64,000 nucleotides of DNA from Streptomyces sp. G-G2 (GCF_030063135.1 NZ_JASISO010000018.1:1-64000); one strand, 5' to 3'. Counted from the stretch's first letter, positions 26,790 through 35,290 are shown. A program made the numbers and translations. The notes: generated by a model from the sequence alone, not told the origin.

Positions 26790-27212
26790 CCCGACCGATC
26801 TCGCCCCGCCCCGGACGCCGGGAGCGGCGCGTACGGATGCCCGTGCACGGATACGTACCGTCCGCGGAGCATCGTTCGCCTGAACGTCGCCCGGGCCTCA
26901 GCGGGATGTGAGACGCACACGATCAGGGCCGCGCAATCGCGCGGCCCTGATCCGTGTCGAGCCGGGGCGCCGCGCGCAGGGGGGTTTGACGCAGGGCGAC
27001 ATGCCGGGCCTCCCGTCTGTCCACGGCCACTGATGTGCCCAGGAACGCGATCTCGGCTCCGGACGCGGCGGTCCCTCGCCCGACGTGTGGGCTGTCTGAG
27101 GTAATCGTGTCCGCGCCGGCGGATGGCGGCCTGTGCCTCGTTCCGGCATGCCGGACAATCGCGGCCGTAACGGCGTACCGATACGTCTCTGCGGCAACGA
27201 GGGGTACCACCC
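26790..27212. other. 420-bp gap after the cold-shock gene
   Basis: Holds the palindrome at 26917-26957 and no supported gene. The remaining 250 bp before the carbonic anhydrase gene is presumably its promoter region. Confidence 0.4.
26917..26957. terminator. Strong GC palindrome, probable terminator
   Basis: GATCAGGGCCGCGC (26921-26934) and GCGCGGCCCTGATC (26939-26952) form a perfect 14-bp stem with an AATC loop. ACAC/GTGT extends it across one bulge. It lies downstream of the cold-shock gene. It lacks a T tract, which is normal for Streptomyces. Confidence 0.7.
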
Positions 27213-27944
27213 ATGGACACAGCGGGACTTCCGGCTCGCAGAAGCATGGTGACCGGCGGCCTGGCCGCCGCTGCCGTTGCCCTCGCGGGGTGCTCGTCGG
27301 CCGGCACTCCGAAGGCGACGACCGCCGCGCCGCAGCCACGGCCGGACACGCCCAAGGTCGCGTTCGCGCGCCTGATGGAGGGCAACGTCCGCTGGGTGAG
27401 CGGGGACCTTGATCACCCCGACCGGGATCCCAAGCGGCGTGCGTTCGTCGCCGCGGCGCAGAACCCCTTCGGGGTGATTCTCTCCTGCATCGACTCCCGG
27501 GTGCCGCCCGAGCTCGTCTTCGACACGGGACTCGGTGATCTGTACGTCCTGCGTACGGGCGGCCAGGCGATCGGTGCGGTCGTCACCGGCTCTGTCGAGT
27601 ACGGGCCCATGACGGGCGCCACTCCGCTGATCGTGGTGCTCGGACACCAGCGCTGCGGGGCCATTGAGGCGGCGTACAAGTCGTTGAAGGACGGTGCGCC
27701 CCTGCCCGGCAATCTCCAGGCGATTGTCAAGGCGGTGGAGCCGGCGTACCGGCTGACGGTCAAGGATCCGGGCGCCGATCCAGTCGACACCATGATTCAC
27801 CACCAAGTCAGGCTCACCGCGGACGATTTGAGGGCCAACGCGGATCTGGGGCCCCTCGCGAAGAAGGGCGCCCTGGCCGTTGTCGGTGCCTACTACTCGC
27901 TGGACACCGGCAAGGTGGAGGTCCTGACGGGTTCGCCAGCCTGA
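27213..27944 (+). CDS. Exported lipoprotein beta-carbonic anhydrase
   Basis: 243 residues. The N-terminus has RRSMVTGGLAAAAVALAGCS, a lipoprotein signal with a lipobox (LAGC) and a possible twin-arginine-like RR. The mature domain carries the beta-class zinc ligands: Cys and the Asp/Arg dyad in LSCIDSRVPP, and His and Cys in VLGHQRCGAIEA. It would interconvert CO2 and bicarbonate at the outer membrane face. Beta-CAs are usually cytoplasmic, so the lipoprotein anchoring is notable though known in actinomycetes. It is monocistronic. Confidence 0.88.
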   Translation: MDTAGLPARRSMVTGGLAAAAVALAGCSSAGTPKATTAAPQPRPDTPKVAFARLMEGNVRWVSGDLDHPDRDPKRRAFVAAAQNPFGVILSCIDSRVPPELVFDTGLGDLYVLRTGGQAIGAVVTGSVEYGPMTGATPLIVVLGHQRCGAIEAAYKSLKDGAPLPGNLQAIVKAVEPAYRLTVKDPGADPVDTMIHHQVRLTADDLRANADLGPLAKKGALAVVGAYYSLDTGKVEVLTGSPA

Positions 27945-28211
27945 GTCCTCACGCTCGGCCCTGTTGCCGACTGACGCTGATCCGCGGGGGCTTGACACCT
28001 GCGGGTGCGCGTCGAGGTGGTGCGGGGCCGCGGACCGGTCTCGTAGCGCGTACGCCGGTTCTTGGCTCCGCACGCTCCGCGCATCGGAACTCTTCACGCG
28101 GCTTGCCCTACCTGGCAGGTAATCGACCCGGCCGGCCCTCCCGTCGCAGGATTGCCCCATGAGCCGCACCGGCTCTGAGGCAGCTGACCGAGACTAGAGG
28201 AGACGGTATCC

Positions 28212-28589
28212 ATGAGCACCCTCAACACGTTCGGGGCCGCGGTCGAGCGCTACTTCGCGGCGTGGAACGCCCGTGATGGCGACGCCCTCGCGGATGCGGT
28301 CGCCGCGGCATGGACGGAGGACGGCGCCTATACCGACCCGCTGATGGACGTACGCGGTCACGAGCAGCTGGCCGCCGGCATCGCCGCCGCACACCAGCAG
28401 TTCCCCGGCTTCGAGTTCAAGCTGACCGGTGAGGTCGACGGGCACCACAACACGGCCAGGTTCACATGGGACCTGGTGTCCACCGCGGACGGTTCATCCC
28501 CGGCCGCAGGGTTCGATGTGATCACGCTGTCCGAAGACGGCCGCATCATATCTGTGCAGGGATTCCTGGACCGGGTTCCTGGCGTCTGA
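28212..28589 (+). CDS. SnoaL-like / NTF2 family protein
   Basis: 125 residues with the SnoaL_2 pattern: VERYFAAWNARDGDALADAV, DGAYTDPLMDVRGHEQLAAG, ARFTWDLVSTADG and DVITLSEDGRIISVQGFLD. Polyketide cyclase-like folds of this type have diverse or unknown functions. It is a single gene and its start is supported by family length. It is different in sequence from the NTF2-like gene at 2710. Confidence 0.75.
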   Translation: MSTLNTFGAAVERYFAAWNARDGDALADAVAAAWTEDGAYTDPLMDVRGHEQLAAGIAAAHQQFPGFEFKLTGEVDGHHNTARFTWDLVSTADGSSPAAGFDVITLSEDGRIISVQGFLDRVPGV

Positions 28590-28696
28590 GCCACCACCAG
28601 ACACCCACTGGGCAGCCCATCGTCCAGGCATTGATCAGCGTGAAGGCCGTGGGGACGAGCCTGCTCCTACCGCCAGGCGGCTTCCCGTACGGCGCG

Positions 28697-29263
28697 TCAC
28701 ATTCCGTCGGTGATGTAGTAATCGTTCTTGAGGTACTCCAGGGTGTAGCTGCCGAGGTCGCTCTCGGAGAAGGTTGCGGAGGACCTGACCGCTTCGAGTG
28801 GCATCTCGACCTTGTCGGGGGTGCGCACGATGACGCGCCGCGGGTCGACCGTCGCGCTCTGCAGGGCCTTCTTCTGCTCCGGTGAGATCATCTGGAACAC
28901 CACGACGTATGTCGACGTGCACGGACCGAACCCCTCGTCCTGCGCCTTCTTCGCGCCGGGCCCGGCAACTTCGCAGACGGTGGCGATGTCCTCGCGGCCG
29001 AGGGCGTGGAGGTACTGCTCGTACCGCTCGATCGCGCGCTCCTTCGTCCTGGGCGCGGGCTGGTTCCCGGTCGGGGTGGCCGACGGCTTCTCGGTCCGAG
29101 GGGACGCGGACGGCGTGGCCGACGGCTCTTCTGCCCGGGTGGACGCGGACGGCTGCGCAGGCTTCGCGTCCGCGTCCTCCTTCGTCTTCTCCGGACCGCA
29201 CGCGCACGCCACCAGCGCCACGCAGGCCGATACCGCCACGCTCACCATCGTCCGCGTTCTCAT
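28697..29263 (-). CDS. Putative lipoprotein with Ser/Pro/Thr-rich linker
   Basis: 188 residues from the ATG at 29263, with GGAGGGG upstream. The signal MRTRTMVSVAVSACVALVAC ends in a lipobox-like VACACG. A flexible linker of repeated SATPSASPRTEKPSATPT follows. The C-terminal domain (ERYEQYLHALGREDIATVCE; STYVVVFQMISPEQKKALQS) resembles small NTF2/DUF4878-like lipoprotein domains. Function is unknown. It is transcribed away from the neighbouring protease gene. Confidence 0.65.
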   Translation of the reverse strand: MRTRTMVSVAVSACVALVACACGPEKTKEDADAKPAQPSASTRAEEPSATPSASPRTEKPSATPTGNQPAPRTKERAIERYEQYLHALGREDIATVCEVAGPGAKKAQDEGFGPCTSTYVVVFQMISPEQKKALQSATVDPRRVIVRTPDKVEMPLEAVRSSATFSESDLGSYTLEYLKNDYYITDGM

Positions 29264-29644
29264 CCGGTCCCCTCCATCAGCCGACCACACACCTCAAGAG
29301 GTGACGCAGGATCCGGGGGAGCGGTTCCCGAGCTGGCCCGGGAGTCGTGATCGGTGGCCGCGCTCGTCGCGTCTCACCGACGCCCGTGAGCCGACCGCCC
29401 CGCGCGGTGGGCGCCGCGCGGGTGCAGGACGTATACGCCGACCAGCGCGGCCCTCGCGCCGACGCGGATCGGATCCCCGGGGCCGGGGCCGGGGACGTTG
29501 AGGTGGGCCGGGGGTTACCCCGACCCTGCTGGGGGCCGCTACCTGGCCTGCGCTTCGGCCTGCTGCCCCGATGGTCCGGTGGATCTTGAACAGAGAAACT
29601 GGACACATCGAGACACTTCCGGATTTTCGAAGAAAGGAACCCCT
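29264..29644. other. 380-bp divergent promoter region
   Basis: Separates the lipoprotein and protease genes. No supported gene or clear palindrome was found. An AT-richer stretch (29585-29640) just before the protease RBS is the likely promoter/leader. Confidence 0.4.
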
Positions 29645-30466
29645 ATGTTCAGCGTGAAGTCGGTACGTGGCCGCGTGGCGCGCGTCACTGCCGTCAGTGC
29701 TCTCGCGGCTGCGGTGTGCGGCACCCTGATGACCGGCAGCGCCGGGGCGATCGTCAACGGGGACGACGTCACCGGGCGTTACCCGTTCATGGCGACGATC
29801 CCGGAGTCGGCCCCGTCGCAGGGACTCCTCGACGGGACCTGCGGAGCCTCGCTGATCGATCCGCAGTGGGTGCTGACAGCGGCCCACTGCGTGCGGGGCG
29901 AGGCCCTCGTGCTCGACGGCACCGTCCGCGTCGGCAGTGACCAACGGAAGTCCGGGGGCACCGTCCGGGCCATCGACCGGATCGTCGTCCACCCCGGCTA
30001 CGTGAACAGTTACAAGGGGGGCGCGAACAAGGACGACATGGCGCTGGTCCGCCTCGACCGCCCTGTGGCGGAGACGCCCGTCCCGCTCGCGAAGGGGGCG
30101 GGGCGACCGGGTACCCCGACCAGGATCCTCGGCTTCGGTACCACCTCCGACACGGAGTTCACGTTCGCGGAACGCCTGCAGCAGCTCGAAACCCGCAGGG
30201 GTGCCACAGCCGAGTGCGCCCCCGGTTACGCCGACCGCACCCGGCTGTGCACCGTCAGCCGCGTACCCCAGGCCATGGCCTGCTTCGGTGACTCCGGCGG
30301 ACCGCAACTGCAAAAGGGCAGGAACGGGCGGTGGGAGCTGGTCGGAGTCACCTCGGGGCCCGGTGCCCCGGGCGTCGCGTGCTCTGCGGGGCCGGGGCTC
30401 TACAGCAGCGTTCCCGCCTATGCGGACTGGATCCAGAAGATCATCAAGCCCGACCGCCACGCCTGA
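29645..30466 (+). CDS. Secreted trypsin-like serine protease (S1)
   Basis: 273 residues from ATG 29645. The Sec signal peptide ends near TGSAGA, followed by the mature N-terminus IVNGDDVTGRYPF, which resembles an activated trypsin N-terminus. The catalytic triad is visible: His in LTAAHC, Asp in KDDMALVRL, Ser in CFGDSGGPQL. Cysteines pair as in chymotrypsin folds. There is no propeptide cleavage segment beyond the signal. It is probably an extracellular endopeptidase for nutrient scavenging. A hairpin follows the stop. Confidence 0.9.
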   Translation: MFSVKSVRGRVARVTAVSALAAAVCGTLMTGSAGAIVNGDDVTGRYPFMATIPESAPSQGLLDGTCGASLIDPQWVLTAAHCVRGEALVLDGTVRVGSDQRKSGGTVRAIDRIVVHPGYVNSYKGGANKDDMALVRLDRPVAETPVPLAKGAGRPGTPTRILGFGTTSDTEFTFAERLQQLETRRGATAECAPGYADRTRLCTVSRVPQAMACFGDSGGPQLQKGRNGRWELVGVTSGPGAPGVACSAGPGLYSSVPAYADWIQKIIKPDRHA

Positions 30467-30482
30467 TCAGTGACGGGGCCGA

Positions 30483-30513
30483 CCGCATGGAATGGGCAGC
30501 ACGCCCCATGCGG
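30483..30513 (+). terminator. Hairpin downstream of protease gene
   Basis: CCGCATGG (30483-30490) and CCATGCGG (30506-30513) form a perfect 8-bp stem with further inner GGGC/GCCC pairing. It begins 17 bp after the protease stop. Confidence 0.5.
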
Positions 30514-30912
30514 CGGTGCCCGTCCGTCTCCGCGTCGGGCCGACTTCGGCATCGCCACCCGTGGCGCAGCCGAGCGAAGGCCTCGCCGCGGCCGCGACCG
30601 CCGCGTGATCGTGGCGCAATCCCCGGGCGGAGCCGGGCCCGGTCTCCTCGCGGATCTCCTCGCCGGACGCCTGCCTGCCGCGGGAACCTGCCGACTTGGC
30701 GCCCGTAAATCGCCGGAAATTCCCGCCCGGAATTTCCCAGAAACCCACCGCCCCCTCTCGGCTACTCGAATATCCCTGGGGAACATGCGCCCCGCTGGAC
30801 GCGCTAAAGACGGAACCAGCTAATTTCTACCGCGATGATCCCCGGAATTCGGTGCTACGGTGAGCCTCGGCTCGCGCACAGCCGTACCGCCCACCATCTC
30901 CAGGAGGCATCA
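30514..30912. other. Upstream region of the peptide operon
   Basis: About 400 bp with no supported gene. From 30700 onward it becomes AT-richer than the rest of the window and contains the palindrome at 30716-30736, so it probably contains the promoter for the peptide gene at 30913. Confidence 0.5.
30716..30736. promoter_or_regulatory. Palindrome upstream of the peptide operon
   Basis: GAAATTCC and GGAATTTC are perfect 8-bp arms around CGCCC. It lies about 180 bp upstream of the peptide start codon in an AT-rich patch. A regulator-binding site is likely; no cluster-linked regulator gene was found nearby. Confidence 0.55.
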
Positions 30913-31068
30913 ATGTTCGTGGAACTCATTGATCGCACAGAAACCGAAGACAACCTGCGGGCGGAAGACATCGTGTTCACCACGCTGCCCTCCCTCGGAA
31001 TGGACCGGATGACCGCCGAGGGCGTCGAATTCGTCCTCTGCACCTCCGCTCTCACCGCCCAGGTCTGA
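30913..31068 (+). CDS. 51-aa peptide, candidate precursor of a modified peptide
   Basis: ATG 30913 follows AGGAGG (30902-30907) by five bases, an ideal site. The product begins MFVELIDRTETEDNLRAEDI, is acidic in its first 20 residues (leader-like), has a GMDRM central segment, and ends VEFVLCTSALTAQV with one cysteine at residue 43. There is no signal peptide. The PP-loop gene starts 22 bp downstream, followed by two oxidative tailoring genes. That layout is typical of RiPP or peptide-scaffold pathways. No known precursor family was recognised, so its role is inferred from size and context. Confidence 0.65.
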   Translation: MFVELIDRTETEDNLRAEDIVFTTLPSLGMDRMTAEGVEFVLCTSALTAQV

Positions 31069-31090
31069 CCCCGGACAAAGGAGCGGATGC

Positions 31091-32302
31091 GTGTCGCAAC
31101 AGCTGCCCATCCATCTTGAGGACGTACTCGGCACCCGCACCCTGGGGCTGGCGGACCTGACGATCGGCGAGCTGCTCGCCGCGAACCGCCTCCCGGAGAC
31201 CATGTTCCAGCCCTATGTCGTCAGAGGGGCCACCGCGACGCCCGTTCCCCTGACAACACGGCTGGACGACCTCCCCGAGGACGCCGAACGGCTGCTCGTA
31301 CGGGCCATCCGCAACACGCTGTTCCCCACGGTGCTGCCCGCCGACCGGGAACCCGTGGGGCCCGTCGGCCCGCCGGGCGCGGGGATCGGCTTCCGGTCGG
31401 TGCGCACGGCGCTGGACGGAACGGCGCGCGAAGTCCACGCGACGGTGGGGCAGGGAGAGGCCCGGAGCATCGTCGCCTCGCAGGTGGCCGAATTCGAGGA
31501 GAAATACGCGATCTCCGCCGCCGGCTGCGTATTCGGAATATCCGGGGGTGGTGACAGCAACGCGCTGGCCTATGGGCTGGCCAACTCCATTCCGCAGGAC
31601 CGGCTCACAGCCTTTACCCTGGTATTCGGCGCCGTCTTCTCTCCGGAGGCCGCGGTCCGGGCCGGAGTGCTGTGCCAGGACCTCGGAATCAGCCACCGTG
31701 TACTACGACCCGAAGACATAGCAGAACTCCTCGGGGTCAGAACGTCGATGGACGAACTCTACAAGGACTTCAGCGACACCTTCACACACGAGGCACTGCA
31801 CTTCTTCGGAACCTTCCTCATCCTGCGCACGGCGCGGAAACTCGCCGACCAGCACGGACTGCGCGATCTGGCATTCGGATACAATCGCGAGGATCTGCTG
31901 GCCGAGGCCATGTTCATGGTGATGAACGGCCGGCGCCCGCTCTCCTACCCGGTCCGCACCGTGGGCAGGCACCGCGTGGTGATGCCCGTGTGGAAGGCCC
32001 CGAAGCTCCTGCTCGACGCCTGCCACCCGAGTTTCAGCCTGGAGAACTACCGGGAGCGCGACCCCTACACCACGCGTCAGCGGAGTCTCGCGTTCTTCCT
32101 CGCGCACGCCATGGACTCGGCGTACCCCTCCTTCGGGCTCAGCGTGCTGACCGGGATGTCACAGGCGTTCGACGGGGCCTGGGGCGAGGTCACCCACCAC
32201 GAGGACCTGGACGTGTTCGTCACCGAGCAGGCCAGTACGCAGAGCATCGAACAGGTCCGCGCGCTCCTGTCCCGGCACTTCGGTCAAGGGGCCGTGAACT
32301 GA
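31091..32302 (+). CDS. PP-loop ATP-pyrophosphatase (asparagine synthase/TilS-like)
   Basis: 403 residues from GTG 31091 with AAAGGAGCGG. An N-terminal region of about 110 residues (LGLADLTIGELLAANRLPET ... LPEDAERLLVRAIRNTLFP) precedes the PP-loop domain. The PP-loop motif is GISGGGDSNALAYGLA (about residue 153). FGYNREDLLAEAMF (about residue 260) is reminiscent of the second conserved box of TilS/TtcA-type enzymes. Such enzymes adenylate a carbonyl or carboxylate for attack by ammonia, amine or sulfur. The Ntn glutaminase domain of true asparagine synthetases is missing. Being next to a short peptide gene, it is the likely key modifying enzyme. Confidence 0.75.
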   Translation: MSQQLPIHLEDVLGTRTLGLADLTIGELLAANRLPETMFQPYVVRGATATPVPLTTRLDDLPEDAERLLVRAIRNTLFPTVLPADREPVGPVGPPGAGIGFRSVRTALDGTAREVHATVGQGEARSIVASQVAEFEEKYAISAAGCVFGISGGGDSNALAYGLANSIPQDRLTAFTLVFGAVFSPEAAVRAGVLCQDLGISHRVLRPEDIAELLGVRTSMDELYKDFSDTFTHEALHFFGTFLILRTARKLADQHGLRDLAFGYNREDLLAEAMFMVMNGRRPLSYPVRTVGRHRVVMPVWKAPKLLLDACHPSFSLENYRERDPYTTRQRSLAFFLAHAMDSAYPSFGLSVLTGMSQAFDGAWGEVTHHEDLDVFVTEQASTQSIEQVRALLSRHFGQGAVN

Positions 32303-32303
32303 G

Positions 32304-33161
32304 ATGCCCGCTCTACCCGTTCCGGACCTGCCCGTTCCCGCCCGCTGGGCGCGGACGCTGGACGACTGGCCCGCACGGGTACCGTCACAGCTTGCGGAGG
32401 GGCTGGTCGCCACCCGCCGCTCGGGTCGACTCGACGAGCTGCGCCGGGGCGACGAGCAGTACCCGGACTTCACCGCCTCGCTGCGCGCGGCGCTGGCCGG
32501 ATCCGCGCGCAGCGTCACGCTGAGCTTCTCCGAACCCCGGTGGACGCTCGCCGTGGTGTCGGCCGCCGGCGCCCTGCTCGGGCACGTCGACCACCCGGCC
32601 GACCCCACGCTCGGCGGCTCGGTCTCCGAGGTGCCGACCGGCGGGGCCGACCGCTATGAGCAGAACTGGCACACCGACAGCACCCCCTGGGCCACGCCCA
32701 ATCGGTGGACGATCCTCGGCCTGTTGTGTGCGGACCCCGCCCTGCACGAACCCGCGACCGGCGTGCTGCCGTGGGACGAGGTCGACGCGGCATGGCCCGG
32801 TGCGGCTGAGGTGCTGGGCGTCCTGCGGGACCACGACGTCGCCTGGCGCCTGCGCTACCCCGGGCTGGCGCAGCTCCGCGCTCCGGTGCGGGGCGCCGTA
32901 CCGCGCTGGTTCCGCCCCGCGCTGGACGAGGTGATCGGCGGCGGTCCGCCCGCGGTGTCCCTCGCCTGCCGGTCGCTGGAGCGCGCGGTGGACGGCGCGA
33001 CGCGCTGGTACGAGGCGGTGGTCGCCCCCTCCCGAGTGCTCGTCTTCGACAACTACGCCGCCCTGCACCGCGGCCCCGCCATCAAGGAACCCAGTGCCCG
33101 GACGCTGCTGCGCTTCAAGGCAGGCGGTTCACCCGGCCGGCCGATGGTCGAGCCCGGGTGA
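32304..33161 (+). CDS. TauD/TfdA-like Fe(II)/2-oxoglutarate dioxygenase
   Basis: 285 residues starting one base after the previous stop (TGAGATG). The facial triad is readable: HTD in YEQNWHTDSTPWATPN (about residue 119) and the distal His in DNYAALHRGPAI (about residue 253). The 2-oxoglutarate-binding Arg is in SARTLLRFK. This clavaminate-synthase-like fold typically hydroxylates or desaturates amino-acid carbons. With a P450 next to it, two oxidative steps on the pathway substrate are likely. Its stop overlaps the P450 start (GTGA). Confidence 0.8.
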   Translation: MPALPVPDLPVPARWARTLDDWPARVPSQLAEGLVATRRSGRLDELRRGDEQYPDFTASLRAALAGSARSVTLSFSEPRWTLAVVSAAGALLGHVDHPADPTLGGSVSEVPTGGADRYEQNWHTDSTPWATPNRWTILGLLCADPALHEPATGVLPWDEVDAAWPGAAEVLGVLRDHDVAWRLRYPGLAQLRAPVRGAVPRWFRPALDEVIGGGPPAVSLACRSLERAVDGATRWYEAVVAPSRVLVFDNYAALHRGPAIKEPSARTLLRFKAGGSPGRPMVEPG

Positions 33162-34321
33162 GCCCCGGCGACCGGTTCCCGGGCCTGTCGCTGGCGCAGC
33201 GGCCCGACCTCTTCGACGCGATCAGGGCTCACGGCACGGCGTCCGCAGGACCGGTGTCACCGTGCGCCTTCGGCGGCGAGACCGGCTGGCTCGTCTCGGA
33301 CCTGCCCACCGCGCGCGCCCTGCTGACCTCGTCCGCCGGGCAGAAGTCGCGGCCCGCGCACTCCCAACGGCTGCTGGGCGGCGTCGGCGTCCTGCAGGCC
33401 GACCAGGTGCGCAGCGTCAAACGCCGGCTCGTCACCGCCATGGGACGGGAGGCCCGGCGGCAGCACCTGTTGGCCGTACACCTTGACGCGGCGCTGCGCG
33501 GGCGGGAGTCGCCGCCGGGGCCGGGGACGCTGACCGAAGCCCTGTCCGCCTCCCTGCTCGCCCAGCTCACCGGGCAGGAGCCGGGCTCTGTGGACGGCGG
33601 ACGGCTCCGGGAGCTCGTACGGACGAGCTGGGCCCGGCTGGAACGGCCGGCCGGGCCGGCCGGGCACGGCCCAGGTGGCACCGAGGACGACCTCGCGTCC
33701 TTCGTCCACGCGCTGGTCGAGGCCTCGCACTCCGGGTTCACCCGGCACCTGCGCGACGAGGGCTGGACCACGCCCCGCATCGCCGAGGAGCTCCGCGCCA
33801 TGATCCTTGCGGGCTGGGGCAGCACGACGGCTGCCGTCCTGAGCGCCGTCTCCCTGGGTGCCGCCTCCCAGTGCACGCGCCCGGCCCTTGACGAAGTCCT
33901 CAGGATGTACCCGCCGAGCTTCATGATCGCCCGGCGGATCATGGAGCCGCGCCGGGCCTTCCCCTTCGCCGCGGGAGACCTTGTCCTCGTCAGCCCCTGG
34001 CTCATCCACCGGGACGGGCGGGCCTGGGCCCGGCCCGACGACTACACCCCGAGCCGATGGCAGACGACGCCGGCGCCGCACTGGTTCCTGCCGTTCGGCC
34101 TCGGACCGCGCAGGTGCCCGGCCGCCACCTTCGCCCGCACGCAGATCGCCGCGGCCGCCGAACTGTTCGCAGACCGCTTCCCGCCGCCGGTGTCCGGCCG
34201 ACTGACCCTGGTCGAATCGCGCAGCCCCGCACTGGTCCCGTGCTGGGACGACGTCCCGCCCTCACGGGAGACCCGCCCCGCAATGGGCGGGGGCCACTTC
34301 AGAAGGCTGTCGTGCGGATGA
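33158..34321 (+). CDS. Cytochrome P450 with a shortened I-K region
   Basis: 387 residues from GTG 33158, overlapping the upstream stop. The I-helix motif AGWGSTTA is at about residue 219, ExxR (DEVLRMYPP) at about residue 246, and the haem-binding loop FGLGPRRCPAATFA with the Cys ligand at about residue 319. Only about 27 residues separate the I-helix motif from ExxR, less than in typical bacterial P450s, so the J helices are reduced. All catalytic motifs remain, so it is probably active. No ferredoxin gene is adjacent. It ends the four-gene cluster. Confidence 0.8.
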   Translation: MSPGDRFPGLSLAQRPDLFDAIRAHGTASAGPVSPCAFGGETGWLVSDLPTARALLTSSAGQKSRPAHSQRLLGGVGVLQADQVRSVKRRLVTAMGREARRQHLLAVHLDAALRGRESPPGPGTLTEALSASLLAQLTGQEPGSVDGGRLRELVRTSWARLERPAGPAGHGPGGTEDDLASFVHALVEASHSGFTRHLRDEGWTTPRIAEELRAMILAGWGSTTAAVLSAVSLGAASQCTRPALDEVLRMYPPSFMIARRIMEPRRAFPFAAGDLVLVSPWLIHRDGRAWARPDDYTPSRWQTTPAPHWFLPFGLGPRRCPAATFARTQIAAAAELFADRFPPPVSGRLTLVESRSPALVPCWDDVPPSRETRPAMGGGHFRRLSCG

Positions 34322-34424
34322 CCCGCGCCCCCGGCATCGCTCGCCTGGGCGCAGGCCGATCGGCAGCTCTCGTCGGTCCGCGGCAGCTCGGAGGTGCCTG
34401 CCCGTTTGGTTACCCGTTCGCAGG

Positions 34425-34577
34425 TCAGGGGGTGTCCTCGGCGGACCCTTGGGCCCATTCCTCGCGCGGCCGCAACGTTGCGAGGATCCGTCGGGCTTCG
34501 TCGCGGACGCCGACGTCCGCATCCGTTGCCAGCTCGTGCAACTGCTCGGTCAGCCGGTCCGCGCCTCCGGTTGTCAT
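34425..34577 (-). CDS. 50-aa HEAT-repeat-like fragment
   Basis: A short frame MTTGGADRLTEQLHELATDA continuing VGVRDEARRILATLRPREEW, which resembles the end of a HEAT/armadillo-type helical repeat protein. Family members are longer, so this may be a remnant or a very small protein. It lies in the 560-bp gap between the P450 and DGPF genes, which otherwise holds nothing supported. Confidence 0.35.
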   Translation of the reverse strand: MTTGGADRLTEQLHELATDADVGVRDEARRILATLRPREEWAQGSAEDTP

Positions 34578-34882
34578 CCACTCGGGGTCGCACCTCGTGC
34601 TTCAGGACCTTCGACACTGCTGGGCCCGCACGGTGGGCCACCCCGCCCGGAGCGGCCCACCGTGAAATGCTCGTCCGCGTACACCTACCACCGCAGCCGC
34701 ACATCGTGGTCGGCACCTGGTCGGCACAGGGGGGTGAGCGCTGACGAGCGCGAGCCGGCCGAAGCGCGGAATCTTTGAAGTCCGCCAGAATATTTCGCGA
34801 TGGGATGTCGAGAACCCGCGTCCGGCTCCGTCCCAGGAGCGGACACGGCCACAAGGGGCCGTACCTCACCAAGGAGAACATG

Positions 34883-35290
34883 ATGGCCAAGTACCTGCTG
34901 CTCAAGCACTACCGGGGCGCGCCGGCATCGGTCAACTGCGCGCCGATGGACCAGTGGGAGCCGGAGGAGGTTTCGGCCCACCTGCAGTACATGCGGGACT
35001 TCGCCGCTCGGCTCGTGGGCACCGGCGAGTTCGTCGACAGTCAGGCGCTCTCCCCGGAGGGCACGTTCGTCCGCTACGACGGCGAGGGGCGGCCGCCGGT
35101 CACCGACGGCCCGTTCGCGGAGACCAAGGACCTGATCGCCGGCTGGATGGTGATCGACGTCGAGACCTACGAGCGCGCGCTGGAGCTGGCCGGCGAGCTG
35201 TCCGCGGCTCCGGGTGCGGGCGGGAAGCCGATCCACGAGTGGCTCGAGGTGCGCCCGTTCTACGGCGTGCAGCCCACGGCCACCGAGTGA
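34883..35290 (+). CDS. YCII/DGPF family protein, sigma factor partner
   Basis: 135 residues from ATG 34883 (AAGGAG six bases upstream; an ATG one codon earlier is too close). It shows the DGPF motif in PPVTDGPFAETKDLIAGWMV, and the family start AKYLLLKHYRG. Proteins of this family are encoded next to ECF42 sigma factors and may serve as their regulators or effectors. The stop overlaps the sigma gene start as GTGA, so translation is coupled. Confidence 0.88.
   Translation: MAKYLLLKHYRGAPASVNCAPMDQWEPEEVSAHLQYMRDFAARLVGTGEFVDSQALSPEGTFVRYDGEGRPPVTDGPFAETKDLIAGWMVIDVETYERALELAGELSAAPGAGGKPIHEWLEVRPFYGVQPTATE

Noticed and set aside
32304..34321. Assigning the cluster to a known lasso, lanthipeptide or thiopeptide class
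   Set aside because: No lasso protease, LanB/C/M, YcaO or radical-SAM gene is present, and the peptide lacks class motifs.
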